A stretch of 64,000 nucleotides of DNA from Marchantia polymorpha subsp. ruderalis (GCA_037833965.1 AP031357.1:8080001-8144000), one strand, 5' to 3'. Counted from the stretch's first letter, positions 12,086 through 25,906 are shown. Notes: generated from the sequence alone by a model not told the origin. Numbers and translations: made by a program.

Positions 12086-15000
12086 TCACTGTATCTTCTT
12101 AGAATCTCTGGACTGATTACGAATCAAGACAGGTTTAGGATCACGGGCGAGTTTGATTGACCATCCAATCAGAGTGAGCAGGCTCACAATTCCAGCAGTC
12201 ACCCAAAACCAAAAGATCCACGTCGGCATCGGCTTAGGGAACAAACCTGAAAAAAATGCATGTGAGACAGATCAATATGCAAGTCAACAAAAACAAGATT
12301 TCTCGTCATATAAAGATAGAACATATCTAAAAAAAAAGTTTCAGTGTGTTTTTGAAAGTAACGAAGATTATGCGAGTGCAGAAGTAGAAAACACGATAAG
12401 AAACGAGCCATACATAATGAACTACAGTATAGTTTTTGAAAAGTGATGCAAAACTTTCTACCTCTTCCAAATTTGACACAAATGAGAACTTCCAGTATGA
12501 CGATAGCCACTGCCAACCAGCAAAATGCGCCAAGCTTTTTGATGGGTTTGCTGAAAACAATGACAAAGTTGACAACAAATGTCAGTTCTAGCGACCTGTC
12601 GAACTAAGGAGAAGAACACTAGAAAAGAAGTGGAAGATACTAGAAGACCATTTTCCACTAGAAGGCACATAACGTCTATAGTCCAAAAACTCGCAATTTG
12701 GACTTTATTTCTCAAATGAACCAAAGAAAATTCTGATCCATTCGTTTGACTGAGAAGCAGAAATTATTAAAACCTGCTGTAGCTAGAGCAGAAGATAACA
12801 ATGGCATGGTGGACTGCGATGGTACAACATACTTGTTTTGGAGAAACGAATTATATTCACGAATGGCGGGGTTTGCGATGATCCACCAAACTAACAACCG
12901 ATAGCTGTTTAGCGGGTTCCTTGGTGGTATCCAGAGTATGAACTTCAGATAAAAAGCGTTGACTTCGACGATTAGGATAACTATGACCAGTCCCATTACT
13001 TGGACAAACCGGATGGGTCCGGATAAGAAGTTCCACTGATCTTTGTCCCAATATGCAGGCGTAAATTGACCCAGTGAACGTCGTACCTGGTTACAGGGGA
13101 TATTTCCGTGGTATTTCAGTTCAAAGTGCAACATAAATATCATGCAATTGTTACCGCTAGATAAATTGTTATCGGAGTGAAAACACAAAAGAAAGTCAAA
13201 ACAACTAATTTCCTCAGTTCGAGACAAATCTTCAATATACGGTGCAGTTCACAAACCTTGCCGATGAGACTGGGCTGCTGGCTCAATCCTACCCATTCGT
13301 AAGTTTTCCCTTCGAAATAGCGAACTGTTGATAATCCTGCCCATATGCCTGAAGCCAAAAGTTACCACTTCGTCAGTGACTTGATAGAGAATATGTATCA
13401 ATAAATATTTGTTAGTTTCACCGCACCGTGCGTTCAGTCATTAAGCTTGTGTAAATATTGTCCCATCAAACAATTCAAAACTTAAAAACAACTACGATGT
13501 AAAGGTAAAACAATATCCTCAGACCGAAGAAGTTGCATATCATGATGTCGAGGATGATGCTGTCCCACCAACATTCGTTGAAATTAGGTAACATGTGATT
13601 CAACGTCACCTGGTAACATAGCACAGAATCATCTTTAATACATAATCCGCCACATGAAATGGGACGATATATATTCATACAAAGCCATGAATATGGCTGC
13701 AAAGACTTGCCTTAAAAACTAGAATAGTACGAACTTTTTGAAGTCTCTAATCATGCGAGTGGCTTTAAACCAGGCAGTGGATCAATCGAACATGAATCAG
13801 TGTGAGTTTCAGTAAAATCATTGAGAATCTAGACTTCAAGCCATGTCTGAAAAACTTGACCGATACTCTTAAACCTTAATGAAGAAGACGATTATCGAGT
13901 TAATCATCATTTCGACATGACCTACTACTACACATTGTTATCGCCAAAGTTGATTCAAGTCCGATTAGCAAGTACCGTGTATTATCAACATACCTCCATC
14001 ATTTCAAAGCCGATGGAGATCATCCAAGACAGTAATAGATTTCGGACCATGATCGATTTGCCCCACCAACCAAGAATATGTGCAATCACAAACTCATCAA
14101 ATAATGTATCCTGCAAAGCGATACATTAAGATTGATATATGCAATGAGATTCATGAAATAATGATTATAGCTGATCTTGACCTTTTTATTCCACTAGTCT
14201 TTCGGTTTTTCTCTAGACTGCACAAGCAAACCACAAAATGATATATTGCAAAAAACATGATCTTTGACGACACGGTGAGAAATACACACATAAACGTTGG
14301 CAAATTTACTATGTGGGTTCTCCGGAGTGTATATTCTGCAATCGGCACCATATGATCTCTCGCCTAGCTCTGCACAACAAATAGAGCAGACATGAGAAGG
14401 ACAACACACTCAGACACCTGGCTCAATGGAATTGTGTGTCCCACGCATAAACTTTGTAAGTATGGTGGACCAAGTTTGTCTGTATACTTGCAAGGCTTCA
14501 ACCTTGCAAGTAAAGAACATAAAGAACTGCGCCAAAGTTTCTGTTGGATCTCTTAAAATACATCAGAGCTTTTAAATGATCGCGTAATGAGGAGTTAAGT
14601 CGGTAAGAGTATGATCGTTTTCAGTGCAAACAATGCGTGAAAATGTGCCATCGTAGGAGGATGCGTTCAGTTCGGCTTGACGTTTCAAACAAGGTAGAAA
14701 ATACTCATACTCACACAATCACTGATAAATATGGAGGGATTCGAGAGTTGTTATTTCCAGACAAGGACAACGTCTGATATATTGGATGGAGACGCCATTC
14801 ATAAGTTGTTGGTTTGCTGAAGTCTTACACCATGTAAAGAAACAAGTACACTCTGATATCTTGAATACTACCATATGCGAGTTCATCATAATAAGAATGT
14901 TGACAGCAGTTCCTCTAACTTTTATTATCTATTTCTCTGTTCTGATACAAAAAATGACTGAACCTCATGCACTCATGCATTCAAAGTGCCATTCGACATT

Positions 15001-17238
15001 AGCCATACGACAGGGGCGAGTCTTATTTTGCACGCATTACTTGAGCCTTCTTCAAATTTCTTCTAAGATCACATGACAATGACGACCAGAATCTCTACTT
15101 TCAGATCTAAAAGAACTTCATGATATGACAGAGCATAATAATGAGACTTGTCCAAGGTGCATGGCTTAGTGGTTAATTTACACGGAAAGTGGACAAGTGT
15201 TTTCTCACAGGCAAACGTACCTACACCGAGGTCCGGATGCAGATACTTCATAAATTGTCGAGCATCGTCGCGAGTCTATAGCACAAAATCAACCAGTATC
15301 AAACCTTTAGAGCTTTGTTTCTCCTCAAATAAAAAACAAACAAAAATATTGACTCTTATGAAAGACAGGAGCCCAAACCTGGAAGAGGAGGAATGTCAAA
15401 AATAGTAGATAAAGGACTGCAAGTCCATGAACAAGTCGCCAGAAAGCGGGATGGGGTCTAATCAATATTCTGCAGACGCAGGAGACGATGTTAGAATGCA
15501 AAATATATGTATAGAAAAAACAGAATTTCTTGGATGAATATATAGTTAGATAATAAACACATTATAATCGAGATATTTGTATAGTAGCGAGTATGGCCTT
15601 GATTCTAAACGAATATGGCCTGTAATGTATGTACATTAATCGCCGACACGACAAAGCCTACCACCAAGAGTTATATACTTTCAAGTATAGAATATGAAAG
15701 AAAAAAAAAATTACGTCGGTGGTGCTTGCAGCGAGAAGTAACCAAGAAAGACGGCTACCATCGCCCACACACCGCTGCACACGTGACCACGGTGGCTTAG
15801 TCAGAAAGCAAAGACTAGTAAATTGAAGGTTATGCAGCAGACGAGACTCACACAGCTGCCTGACATTCGATTTGAGTACACATTAAAATTCCCAACACTT
15901 ATCCTGCATGTGGCACCAAAAATGACAATGCGAATATGAAAGGAGGTACAATCTACTGGCTAAGAGTAGCTTCTACTGTCTGGCAATCGCTCGGACTATG
16001 GCTAAGTGAGACAATTCGCCCTTGAATTCCAAGAAGCAGCAGGACTGGTCAGGTAGCCTCCGCTCTAGTCTTTCAATCGCAATCAATGCGCATGTTAAAG
16101 AGATGACAACGTAGTAACTCACGCTTTTGTATTTACATCATGGTCCCGCCCCTGCTCCTCGGGTCGAAGTGCACCACTTGCCCATCTGAACACAGGGAAA
16201 AACAATGCGACATGAAGTGACGAATTTGATTTGGCTTTTCGTTTTCAAATTGAACGCTGACGTGGATTACTTATCAATTTTGAAGAAAATTTGATAACTG
16301 AAGGAGGCCTATAGAATAATATTGCATTCGACACTGGATGTGAAGTTCGTAGCACAGGATACATAATACGCTAATCTTCAGACACTCCCGTCTCTTCTGT
16401 AGCATCTCCCTTCCTTTTCAGTTTATAATGTCCACGATTTGCCATTCACAGATATAAGGACTTCCATCATATAAAGGTGTTGACTTGAAATTAAAAATTG
16501 AGTACATCTACACTCTTAATTATTTTGAAAGCTCTCCAGTAAAAAGGCCTCGTACTGCAAAACTGTGCACATTTGAAAAGATGGAATGATCATGTCATGC
16601 AGGATTGAATTGTCCCAGTCCACTTTCAAAAAAAGATTTCCAAATCCTTACAAGCTCTCACATGCAGCACGGAACTATTTGCATAAACGATGGAAATCCA
16701 TCGATCATTTGATACTGAGAAACTTCCTAATTTCAAAGAACTGATGCTTCTAGTTCCAAGCAAAAATTCTGATACTAGTGCTGGGTATGGTCGCAAGTCA
16801 TTAATGAAATGAATCAGGGGCGGAAGGAGCTCATGATTCCCGATACAACCGTCGTCCGTTGACGGCTTGTAAAGATTCTACAGTGGACGTGAGTTTCTGA
16901 ATCGTGATTACCAAAATAGCTAGTACACATCAACAGACGACATAGACGGAACTATAAAATTCAACAGCAAACAGCATGAATCAGAACTAAGTCGGACGCA
17001 AGGAGGAGTGATTCAAATTCTCGAAGACTCCAAGAATTTCAGGACGATCGGTTCCTCACACGAGAAAGCAGGCGCCGAGAATGAGCACAGTGATGGTGTG
17101 CGGAGTGTAGGCCCAAGCAGTCCAGGGGTCCAAATCTTTCAAAAGCTTCTTCAGCATGCCCTCATCATCGTGATCCTCCACCACAATCTCCTCGGATTCG
17201 TCCCTCTCTGCATTGCTGACACCCGCAAGCTGCCCCAT
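12086..17238 (-). CDS. PSS1: Phosphatidylserine synthase, base-exchange type, 12 exons
   Basis: The enzyme swaps the head group of an existing phospholipid for L-serine at the endoplasmic reticulum. Twelve exons join in phase: 17238-17060, 16185-16123, 15774-15715, 15469-15379, 15275-15221, 14369-14290, 14110-13994, 13609-13525, 13348-13257, 13086-12833, 12550-12462 and 12246-12086. They encode 441 residues, close to plant PSS1 (about 425). Landmarks in order: [15 protein letters not shown] (exon 1), a [12 protein letters not shown] membrane segment, [33 protein letters not shown] (near residue 155), [27 protein letters not shown] (near 227), [42 protein letters not shown] and the last membrane helices. 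All introns are GT-AG; the shortest exon is 55 nt. The acidic N terminus (residues 8-27) is variable in the family. It diverges from the uL11m gene. Confidence 0.96.
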
Positions 17239-17316
17239 CGTCCCTCAACGACTCGACTCCCGATCACTCCAATTCTCCAATTCTCGCCCCACCCACACAC
17301 CCTCCCTACCTCCCGC

Positions 17317-17320
<4 letters not shown>

Positions 17321-17354
<34 letters not shown>
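17321..17354. promoter_or_regulatory. Long (CT)17 tract, GA-rich on the coding strand of the synthase leader/promoter
   Basis: A pure CT run of about 34 bases lies some 85-115 bases upstream of the phosphatidylserine synthase ATG (minus strand, reading GA). CT/GA tracts are frequent in plant 5' leaders and core promoters and can bind GAGA-type BPC proteins. The tract is seen directly; a regulatory role is inference. Confidence 0.6.
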
Positions 17355-17359
<5 letters not shown>

Positions 17360-18124
17360 CCTCCCTCCCTCTGCTCCTCGTCCCCGCTTGTTTCTGAGTC
17401 CGACGCAGGCGTCTGCTCTTACCCCCTGAAACTTCAAGTGGACATTCACAGGAATTCTGGTATCTGTGGCATCCCGGCGAGGCATCGCACTTACAACTGC
17501 CTGTCATCTAGTGCACCCACGACCGGCAAGCACCAGTCATGGCTCGAGCAAGCGACATGCAGAAGCGACATGCTCTTCAAGTCAGAGGGAGCTGGAGTCC
17601 GGACTTCTGCTCCTCGAGTACTCGGCTCAATCCGCTCTTGCCAACCTGACCGCCTTCTCTGACCACATTCTCTCCCTCGCTCCTCGCTGGAATCTCTTCC
17701 TGTTCCAAACCCAGGAGGTGGCGGGTGCTTAGGTGGTGCTCCCGTGGTGGAGATTCCGGTACCCCAGCATGGGCTCCTTGGCATATTCCACGCGGCGTTG
17801 GCGGGTGTCAGGCCATCGGAGCAATTTCATGCAAAACTTTTGTGCTGGACGGCGTTCGATTCCGTCCTGTGAAAGATTATATTGATTTCTCATTTTCATT
17901 CTCTTTGTGTTGAGGCGATACGATGGGGGTTAATCCGACAAAATTAGGTCTTTGGAGTACATCCTATTGTTTAATATTTTGTGTTGCAGGCTCACGAGGC
18001 CGAAGTCTCATGCCTCATAAAATTCCAGATTTTGTTTTGTTCTGTTTGTGTTGCTTACAGTGGACCCTTTTGTCGTTGAGTTCAACCACTGAGTGTTCTG
18101 CTGAACGCAGTCCAAACTGCGTAC

Positions 18125-18138
18125 AACCCTAACCCTAA
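18125..18138. promoter_or_regulatory. Telo-box-like element upstream of uL11m
   Basis: AACCCTAACCCTAA lies about 290 bases before the uL11m start codon. Telo boxes with the core ACCCTA are known in plant promoters of genes for the translation machinery and are bound by TRB-type Myb proteins. The placement next to a ribosomal protein gene fits that rule. The position relative to the transcription start is unknown. Confidence 0.6.
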
Positions 18139-18431
18139 CTGGAATCAGAGTCACGCACGGTGAGGACGAACCGAGCGAGCTGAGCTTCGTGTGAGAATTA
18201 GTAGCTTTGGCATTTGTATCTATGGGACTGCTGTCGATGCGAAAGTGTTGGTCTGGAGGATTTGAAGCTGACCGTCGCTGAGTGGAGAATTTCAGACTCA
18301 TTTTTACCTAGACGAGTAGCTGAAAGAGCTTGTTGAGGCGATGGCTTTTTAAGTGAGAAGGGGTTCAGTGGCACAGGGAGAAGCTGGATGTTCCACGAGA
18401 GTGTTAAGAGAATTTAAGTGGGACGAAGACG

Positions 18432-18878
18432 ATGTCGGGCAAAGTAGTTTCAGCGTTGATCAGACTGGTGGTGAATGCCGGACAAGCGAAACCGGCACCT
18501 CCAGTGGGTCCGGCACTTGGACAGCATAGACTGAATCTGATGGCGTTTTGTAAGGATTTTAATGCTCGAACGCAGCATATGAAGCCCGATGTTCCGGTTT
18601 CTGTGACGGTTACTGCATACACCGACTCCTCGTTCGATTTCGTCATTAAGTCCCCGAAGGTTTCTTACTTCTTGAAGAAGGCTGCAGGCTTGCAAAATGG
18701 GGGCGGCAGGGCGGGTCACGACGTAGCAGGAGTTGTGACTGTGAAGCACGTGTACGAAATTGCCAAGATTAAACAGACCGACCCTGACTGTCAGTACATG
18801 GACTTAGATGCTATCAGCAAGTCAATCTTGGGCACGGCCCGATCCATGGGTATCGCTGTCAAACGTGATTTGAATTGA
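18432..18878 (+). CDS. MRPL11: Mitochondrial large-subunit ribosomal protein uL11m
   Basis: This protein helps build the GTPase-associated centre of the mitochondrial ribosome, binding the L11 stalk rRNA. The single-exon frame encodes 148 residues, the size expected for the plant mitochondrial form. The N-terminal domain shows the hallmark AKPAPPVGPALGQHRLNLMAF followed by CKDFNART, then VTVTAYTDSSFDFVIKSP. The C-terminal RNA-binding domain has KKAAGLQNGG and ends LDAISKSILGTARSMGI. The HRLNLMAFCKDFNART wording matches mitochondrial rather than plastid or cytosolic L11. There is no long presequence, as in other plant mitochondrial L11 proteins, so import may rely on the mature N terminus. The first ATG of the frame is used. 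The gene diverges from PSS1 with 1.2 kb between the start codons. Confidence 0.95.
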   Translation: MSGKVVSALIRLVVNAGQAKPAPPVGPALGQHRLNLMAFCKDFNARTQHMKPDVPVSVTVTAYTDSSFDFVIKSPKVSYFLKKAAGLQNGGGRAGHDVAGVVTVKHVYEIAKIKQTDPDCQYMDLDAISKSILGTARSMGIAVKRDLN

Positions 18879-18898
18879 TCGATCGATCGATCGATCGA
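18877..18898. repeat. (GATC)n tetranucleotide repeat overlapping the uL11m stop codon
   Basis: About five and a half GATC units begin inside the TGA stop codon of uL11m and run into the 3' UTR. The stop shares its GA with the first unit. Confidence 0.9.
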
Positions 18899-18899
18899 C

Positions 18900-20500
18900 C
18901 CCATCCTACTCACTTGCGCTACCAATTTCGATGGTCATGCGGCGAGCCTTTGGCATGGCACAGAGTTCCTTGGTATGAATAAGGATGATATCCCCAGAAG
19001 CTGTTGTCTCTCTGTCCAATTATTGCGGTCTTCTCGGAATCATATATTTTTTGCTGTAGTCATAGCCTACGTGCCCATGTTCCCAAAGGCTCCGTTGTCT
19101 CGTTAGGTCGGCTCTGTGCAGGCACACTGGACGAGTTGACTTATTTGAACACTTTCAGATTGAAGGCATTGCAGCTCCAAGTCATTGTCGGTATTTCACA
19201 GCAGATCTTATATTGGCCAATGAAAGTTTTTCTTTGATTGACGTCCACGTACACTCAAGTGATTCGAAGGATTCTCAGTGTGATGAGTTATACACTGCTT
19301 CTCGATTCAAACCGGTGACGCTTACTTGTGTCAGTAGAAAATGGATGGCCTGACAGGTGAAGTACCGTTCACAATTTCCCAACTGGATCGTCAATCGAAA
19401 TCAGCAGGATTGTGCCATAGTTACGTGCGATTCCACGATAGAGATTCCACTCCTGCTTAATTATCTGAGTTTCATTCAGACTGCCCTTGATTGGGTGGTG
19501 GATTAATTGAGGATGCAGGCTCGTGTAGACGACACAGGTACTTCGGTGGGCCTCGGGTTGAAGCGCTTGATCAGGAGACTGGTGGCATAGCACCGAAACT
19601 TCAAATCCGGGGGAAGTTGCAACAGTCTTTTGAAGTGCAACAGGCAACGTTGTCAGCTTGATCACGTTGGAGCCCTGGAGAGGAATTTTAGCAGAGCATC
19701 TCTATCCCGCTGGGTTATTTCATCCCGTGAGAAGGATCTTTCTGAATTCTTCTAAGCCGCTCGTGCCTCAAAATCTGTACACCGGCACTCTGTGAATCTC
19801 AACTTGACGATTGTCGTCTGGAAAGTGACGAATCTTTTACCTCTTTCAGTCTCGGATGTCGCAGTCGACTAAGACTTTGTGGAGTTGTATCTAGAATGGC
19901 AATCAAGCGAGTGCTGTAAGTTGCTATTTTTCACTTATGCATCTTTCATGACATGGTATGCCGGGAGGATAAACTGCGGCTCGGAGTCTAGTCTGAAGTG
20001 TTATGACACATGCCATCCATACGCTTGTTATGTGCCTGTACATAGTTTCAATGGGAATAGCATCGTTCTGTCGGAAGGAACTTGCTCTTCGATTTAAGAG
20101 TTTAGGAGCTCTCTTTAAGTAATCACAGACGGGCCAACAGAGTATAGGTAGTCGGAGCGTTGGAAATGTAGTTTCTGATAGCAACAAAGCACAGCCGCCT
20201 TGATGAGATTGCATCTGACAACTTTTAGTCTCATCACCACCTCCTGTGCTTCTATCTCCCAAAACTCTATCTTGCCAGACTTGAGCAGTCCTCTTCAGCT
20301 TGGTCCTTTCAACGTCGACCTCCAGGAAAGCAGTTGTCAACAAATGTTTGTGTTGAGCGTTCCGGCAATACATTCTTTGAACCCTGTCAATATCACATCC
20401 CATGGTTGTCCACGTACTAGTCTGTATCCCGAAGATACTAGACTGTAATTAACAGAAATGGACATGTTAATCTCGTCGGTTTATTAGTCATCCTCGTGCT
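18900..20500. other. 3' flank of uL11m and spacer, no gene recognised
   Basis: Base composition stays balanced here, unlike the desert that follows. Open frames reach about 160 codons on the minus strand (19924-20403), but none resembles a known family and I see no coherent splice chain. The start should contain the uL11m 3' UTR. Confidence 0.45.
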
Positions 20501-20599
20501 TCTTGTGCCTTTCAGATGATAAATTAATTACAGTAACGAATGCAGCATGATACTCATCTCCCCCCTAATGAGTAAGTTATCAGGTGTCTCTCATCTCCG

Positions 20600-23500
20600 T
20601 AGCCTGGATTTTCAAATAGAGTTAGAAATATTTGTGAGTCTTACAATACATCACTGTATTGGCGACTTCAAGCTCAATGACGTCAGTAGCAACTGACCTA
20701 ATTGGCGTACAAAATATGCTAGACATCGTTGCTGAATTAAAATATGGGTTCAGATTTTATATTCCTGTAAGGTTTTTAAAGAGGTAAATTGGACGTATAA
20801 CATATTCGAAAAGAAAAGTCCATGAATACCACATTGAGATAAATTGGACGTACAACAAGTTCTCGCTAAAAGAAATTCATGAATACCACTTAATTAAATG
20901 AGCTTCTGCACTTCGGCTTTATTCCGAAAATACCTAATATTTACTTACCCATGATTTAAAATCAATTTGATCTAATTCACACGTACAACAAAATTACATG
21001 GTTGAATAGAATCGCAGAATATATTCAATCTTCAATTCTCGTAAATATATCTCCTTTTATTTCAACCCTTTTTTTATCATTTATCATATATCACCAAATA
21101 AAACTTGTCTATAAACTCAATGATACTTACTTGTTATAATCTTAAGTATACAAGATTAAGTAAAAGAGTTTCGAATGTTTACATAACATTATTTAAAATA
21201 ATCATTGAAAAATTAATTTAAGTAAGGTGTACCTATTTTATGCAATTATGCAAATACATATTTTATGCAACTATAAATACTGCATATGCATATGTTACAT
21301 GTAGTAATTGTCAACAAAGATATACATTGAAATAAATAATTATATTTCAATGGCAATGTAAAAACTTTAAGATTGATGTCAATTGTAATCATTGTATTGC
21401 TATACAGATAAAATAGTATTCACTAATAATCTGTGAGCTTGCAATAAAGAGGTTAAAAAAATTATTATGCTCAATTAAATTATAAAGAGTATTCATTCCA
21501 ATCAATGCAATATCTGATCAAAATTTAAAATAGATATTCATATTATTTCATTAGATTTATGATGCATTTTTTAACATTATAGAATTTTTAATACTTAATT
21601 CAAATTTTTCAATTTTCAATTTGGCTCTCAATGAGAATAATCTTCTGAATTTTTTATTTTTTTATGCTAATTTTAAAAAAATGTGCTATTTAAATATTTG
21701 GAGACAAAAAATCATTATTCAAAACTGACTGTCATGAAATAATTAAATATATCATTTGTTTTTCAAGCAAGATAATTTTGCTTCATTAAACAAATCACCA
21801 CAACAAACATTTCTTCAAAGTTGTATACTTTTTTCATCTAACTCATTATATACTATAATTGTTATTTTATAGTTATTTTTAATTAACTTGATATTCTTTC
21901 ATATCACTAATCTCTTTATAAATATACGTGACATTGGATGATTTAGATTTTTAAGAAAAAATTTCATACTTATGTTGAGATGAAATTATATATTTGAAAT
22001 TTTTCAGTCTAAATTTGTCATCTAGTGTAGTAAATCAAACCTGAAGATGTATCTCTGTGCATTTTCAAAATTTCATCATTAGAAATATGCGGTTTACCTC
22101 CAACCATGATGTATCCACAAAACACAAAGAATGATTTATTGAAAATTCAAATTGTTTTGCTAAATATTACCAAAAAATTTAATCAAAATCTTTTTAAAAA
22201 AAAACTTAAAAAGACAAACAAAAGTTAACCAATATCTACGTTTTTAAAATTTATTCTAACTAAGATATAAATTTGATATTTTTTCTAACATGTTATGAAT
22301 ATTGAAATATAAGAATCCGTATTTCAGCATCAATTTACATAATTTTTCCTATCATCATTCAATATAAAATTTCAAATTTATTAAATTGAATTTTTTTTAT
22401 AATATCGTCACACTTAAATATATTCAGAATATTTATAAATATACATTCACAAATAATTTCTGTAGCTTTTATTTAAAATATTTTTGATTAAAAATATACT
22501 ACAATAACTAATAATTTTAGTATAAAAAACTTATTATGAATCTTGATGAATATAAATTAATCATTTTCAAGAAGATCACATGACAATACATCATTGATCT
22601 AATAAGATACTGTAAAACAATACTGGTCTTTATGTTGATGTTATAACAAATCAATGAAACTTCTTATAATGAAATTTAACATTAATTTTAAATTACTTGG
22701 CAAATAAAAAATATTTGTGATATTAGATAAAAATTTTGTTAAAATAAAATAATAATTTTACACATAAAATCTTAAAATTTTAATTATATCAAAAAATTAG
22801 ATTTAACAAAAAAATTAAACACGACTAAAATAATCATGCTTAGTTCATGATTAATTTTTTAACAAAACTTTTATATAATCATGAAATCTACAAACCTTAA
22901 AAAAAATTAACATTCTTTTCTTGATTTATATTTTAAAATTTGCAACCTTCATAACATATATAATTATCTTAAAAAATACTGATACATGTCAATTCACAGA
23001 TCAAATTTGATTATACTGAATTTTAATTAATTAAAATTCAAATAAAATCATCTATAATAATAAAATAATATATCATGATCCGATTTTTATTAAAATAATT
23101 ATGAATCTATATGCAAACTTTGCAATATTATACAATGTCTTCAAAATCATTTAAATTAAACCACTTTGTAAACTATTTTAGAATTTTTTATTTTCAAGTT
23201 ATCAATCAAAATTTGATATTATGCAAATTTGCATAAATAATAATAGCAAAATTAGCATACCGTGAGATTACAAAACTTACTTCATAATATTTCAATACAT
23301 TTTTTTGAATTTGACTTTTATTCATTAAGTTGCATACCAGTAGCAATGTGTCACATAATGCAAATCAATACAATTTGAGATTTTTCATTGATGTATTGTA
23401 AGAAACTTTTGAACATCAACTTTTTATTTTTGGTCAAATAAAAACTTATGAAAATTTAAAGTGAGAATTTAAAGAGTTACTCATAATCTTGTAATAATAC

Positions 23501-25410
23501 TTGTAAGTCAAATTTCATAAAATCATCAAATTGCTTGTTTAAATGTTCACTAGTTTACTTGAATCCATACAAAAATTTTAGCAACTTGAAAAACATATGT
23601 TTTAATTATCAAGTACCATAAGTTGTTCTATGCAGTACACTTCATCAAAAACATCATCAAAAGAAATAAAATTTCTTTGTTTTTCTATATTAGACTAAAC
23701 AAAATCAAAATTTCATAACACCCAATAGTATTATACTCAGTGAGTGAAAATAAAATTTACAATTGATTATGTGAAGATAAAATTTAATAGAATATGATTA
23801 ACAGAATTTCATAAAAAAATCAATATCATGTACATGTCATCAAGTTTTTTTCTATCACAAGAAAATTCAAATAAATTAGTCAAACTCACTTAGCACAAGT
23901 CAACACAAAAATGCAATACAAATCAAATCTAACAAACTACATTTAAGATTTATCATTGATCTTCATTCACAAAAAAATATAAGATTTTATTAATAAAGAA
24001 CTCATAAAATTATCATTTGTAGTTAAGTTTAATATTATCATTTGTAGTTTTGAGATTTTTTATCGTTCATTTTTAACATCAAGACTATGCGGATAGAGAA
24101 GTTCTTTTCCTTTTGTGAATGATATTAAAAAATTTTAATAAACGTATATTGCACTTACTTTTAGAAAAATAAAAACCTTGAAGAATTTTAGATTTCAAAT
24201 CAAAAATATGAAAAAGTGTAATAACATAGATTTTATGCTAATTATAATTTGAGCTACAGAGATTACAATAGTGATCCAAGTCCTTGTATTAATAGCTCAA
24301 TCCTGCCCATAATGTATCATTCCGATCATGAAGAATAACATTTTCATGATGCGCAGAATTAAGCAGCAAGCCAAAACAATAATCAATGCTTAGACAAACT
24401 ATTGTGGTGAATGAAGAGTTTAACATCATCTGTTAATAAATCATTATGAAATCATGAACTCATTGCAGCTGATTTTTTCATTACAATGAAATAATATTTA
24501 TCATTTTTGAGATTCTTAAATTACTTAAGAACCTCAAAAATATAAATGAAATATGTGAAATATTTGACTTTCATTGTTCAATTTTCATCAAAATTTTGTA
24601 AATCTATAACAAGGTATTCAAAACAAAAATTTAAGGTGCTTTTATCAACCTCAGCAGTGTGTATACATAAAAACTTTATTATGAAAACATTTTTTTCCAA
24701 TTTTTTTTAACCATTTACTTCACCTTATTTCACCTTATTTCAAGTAATAATCATGATGGAAAAAAATGGAGATCAAATAAACTCATGATCTAAGTATTAA
24801 GATCCTTGTGTTGAATTTTGAATTGATTGCATTGCAGCTTACAAATTTAATGCTATTATGAATTTACATTTATGCTGCAAATTATTATTTCATTAACATA
24901 AATGTTGTCAACTATCATATTCTTTTATGTGCTTGACTTTTATTTTTCATAGAACTTTTATTCAAAAAATTTGATTGTTATTTTTTTGTCAATTTCAATC
25001 GTGAAATTAAGAATAAATCATTTAAAATAATTTAATTCAAGTATTTTTTGAAGAAAATATTTTTTCAAATTTAAAGTCAAACTTGTCAAATTTATTATCA
25101 CTTGGTGTTAACATTGATTGGAAAAATTATGAACTAATGTATTGCTTGCCATTTTGCTCAATTAATTATTTGAAGTGTTAACAACAAAAATCATTATAAA
25201 AGAAATTTTAATAAGTCGAAAAATTTCTAATTAATTAATTTGAATGCAAAATTATTATTTGATCTTGCACTATCATACATGAATATCAAAACATTCATAG
25301 TAAAACTAAAAATTTTGCCTAAATTTTTTGTTACAAATTCAAAATTTTCATAAAATACAACATGTTGCAACATGTATTTATATATTAAATTCAATTTCAA
25401 TAATTTAAAT
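20600..25410. other. AT-rich gene desert
   Basis: Nearly 5 kb of strongly AT-rich sequence with stops in every frame and no open frame of 60 codons. It is made of short A and T runs and recurring words such as AAATTT and ATTTTT. I see no LTR, terminal inverted repeat or coding relic. It most likely represents long-decayed repeats, but that is inference. Confidence 0.7.
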
Positions 25411-25436
25411 TAAGATGTGACAAATACGAGCTTCGA

Positions 25437-25470
25437 CATATGCTCGACCCTCATAACAGTCGAGCATATG
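25437..25470. repeat. Perfect 12-bp stem-loop
   Basis: CATATGCTCGAC and GTCGAGCATATG face each other across a 10-base loop, right at the edge of the AT-rich desert. It could be a small foldback remnant or a structured transcript element. No T-tract follows that would suggest a terminator. Confidence 0.8.
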
Positions 25471-25906
25471 GGGTTCATTTGTGTTGATGGAGTACCAAGA
25501 TTGATACGTGGTCGTATCTGTCTTTTAAAAGCCATAGTTGTTGACCCGACGAAGGTTGTTGCCACACTAAGGAATTTTACTTCTTTGCCAAAGAATTTAA
25601 ATATTTGAATATTTATATTTCTGACTGAATTTTTTTTATTGGTGTTTAGTTTTGGTTCCGAGGTCTTTATTGTTGTTCCAGAATTTAGCCACTATAATCT
25701 TATTTTTCCTCAATTATTAATATTAATCTCCAAAAAAATATTCTTTTGTTCTAATGTGGTGTCAAGACTCCTGTTTTTTATTTTTATTTTTATAAAATTC
25801 TTTCATCTCGTTATAATGTGGAGGAACTTTCGAAAGTACACAGATATGCTCTCCTTCGTCAACTTGCTTATCCCTTTTCATTCGTATAAAGGAACAACGG
25901 TGTGTT

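Noticed and set aside
19924-20403. 159-codon minus-strand open frame downstream of uL11m
   Set aside because: The sequence resembles nothing I know, and a plus-strand frame overlaps it. No initiation or splice evidence supports it.
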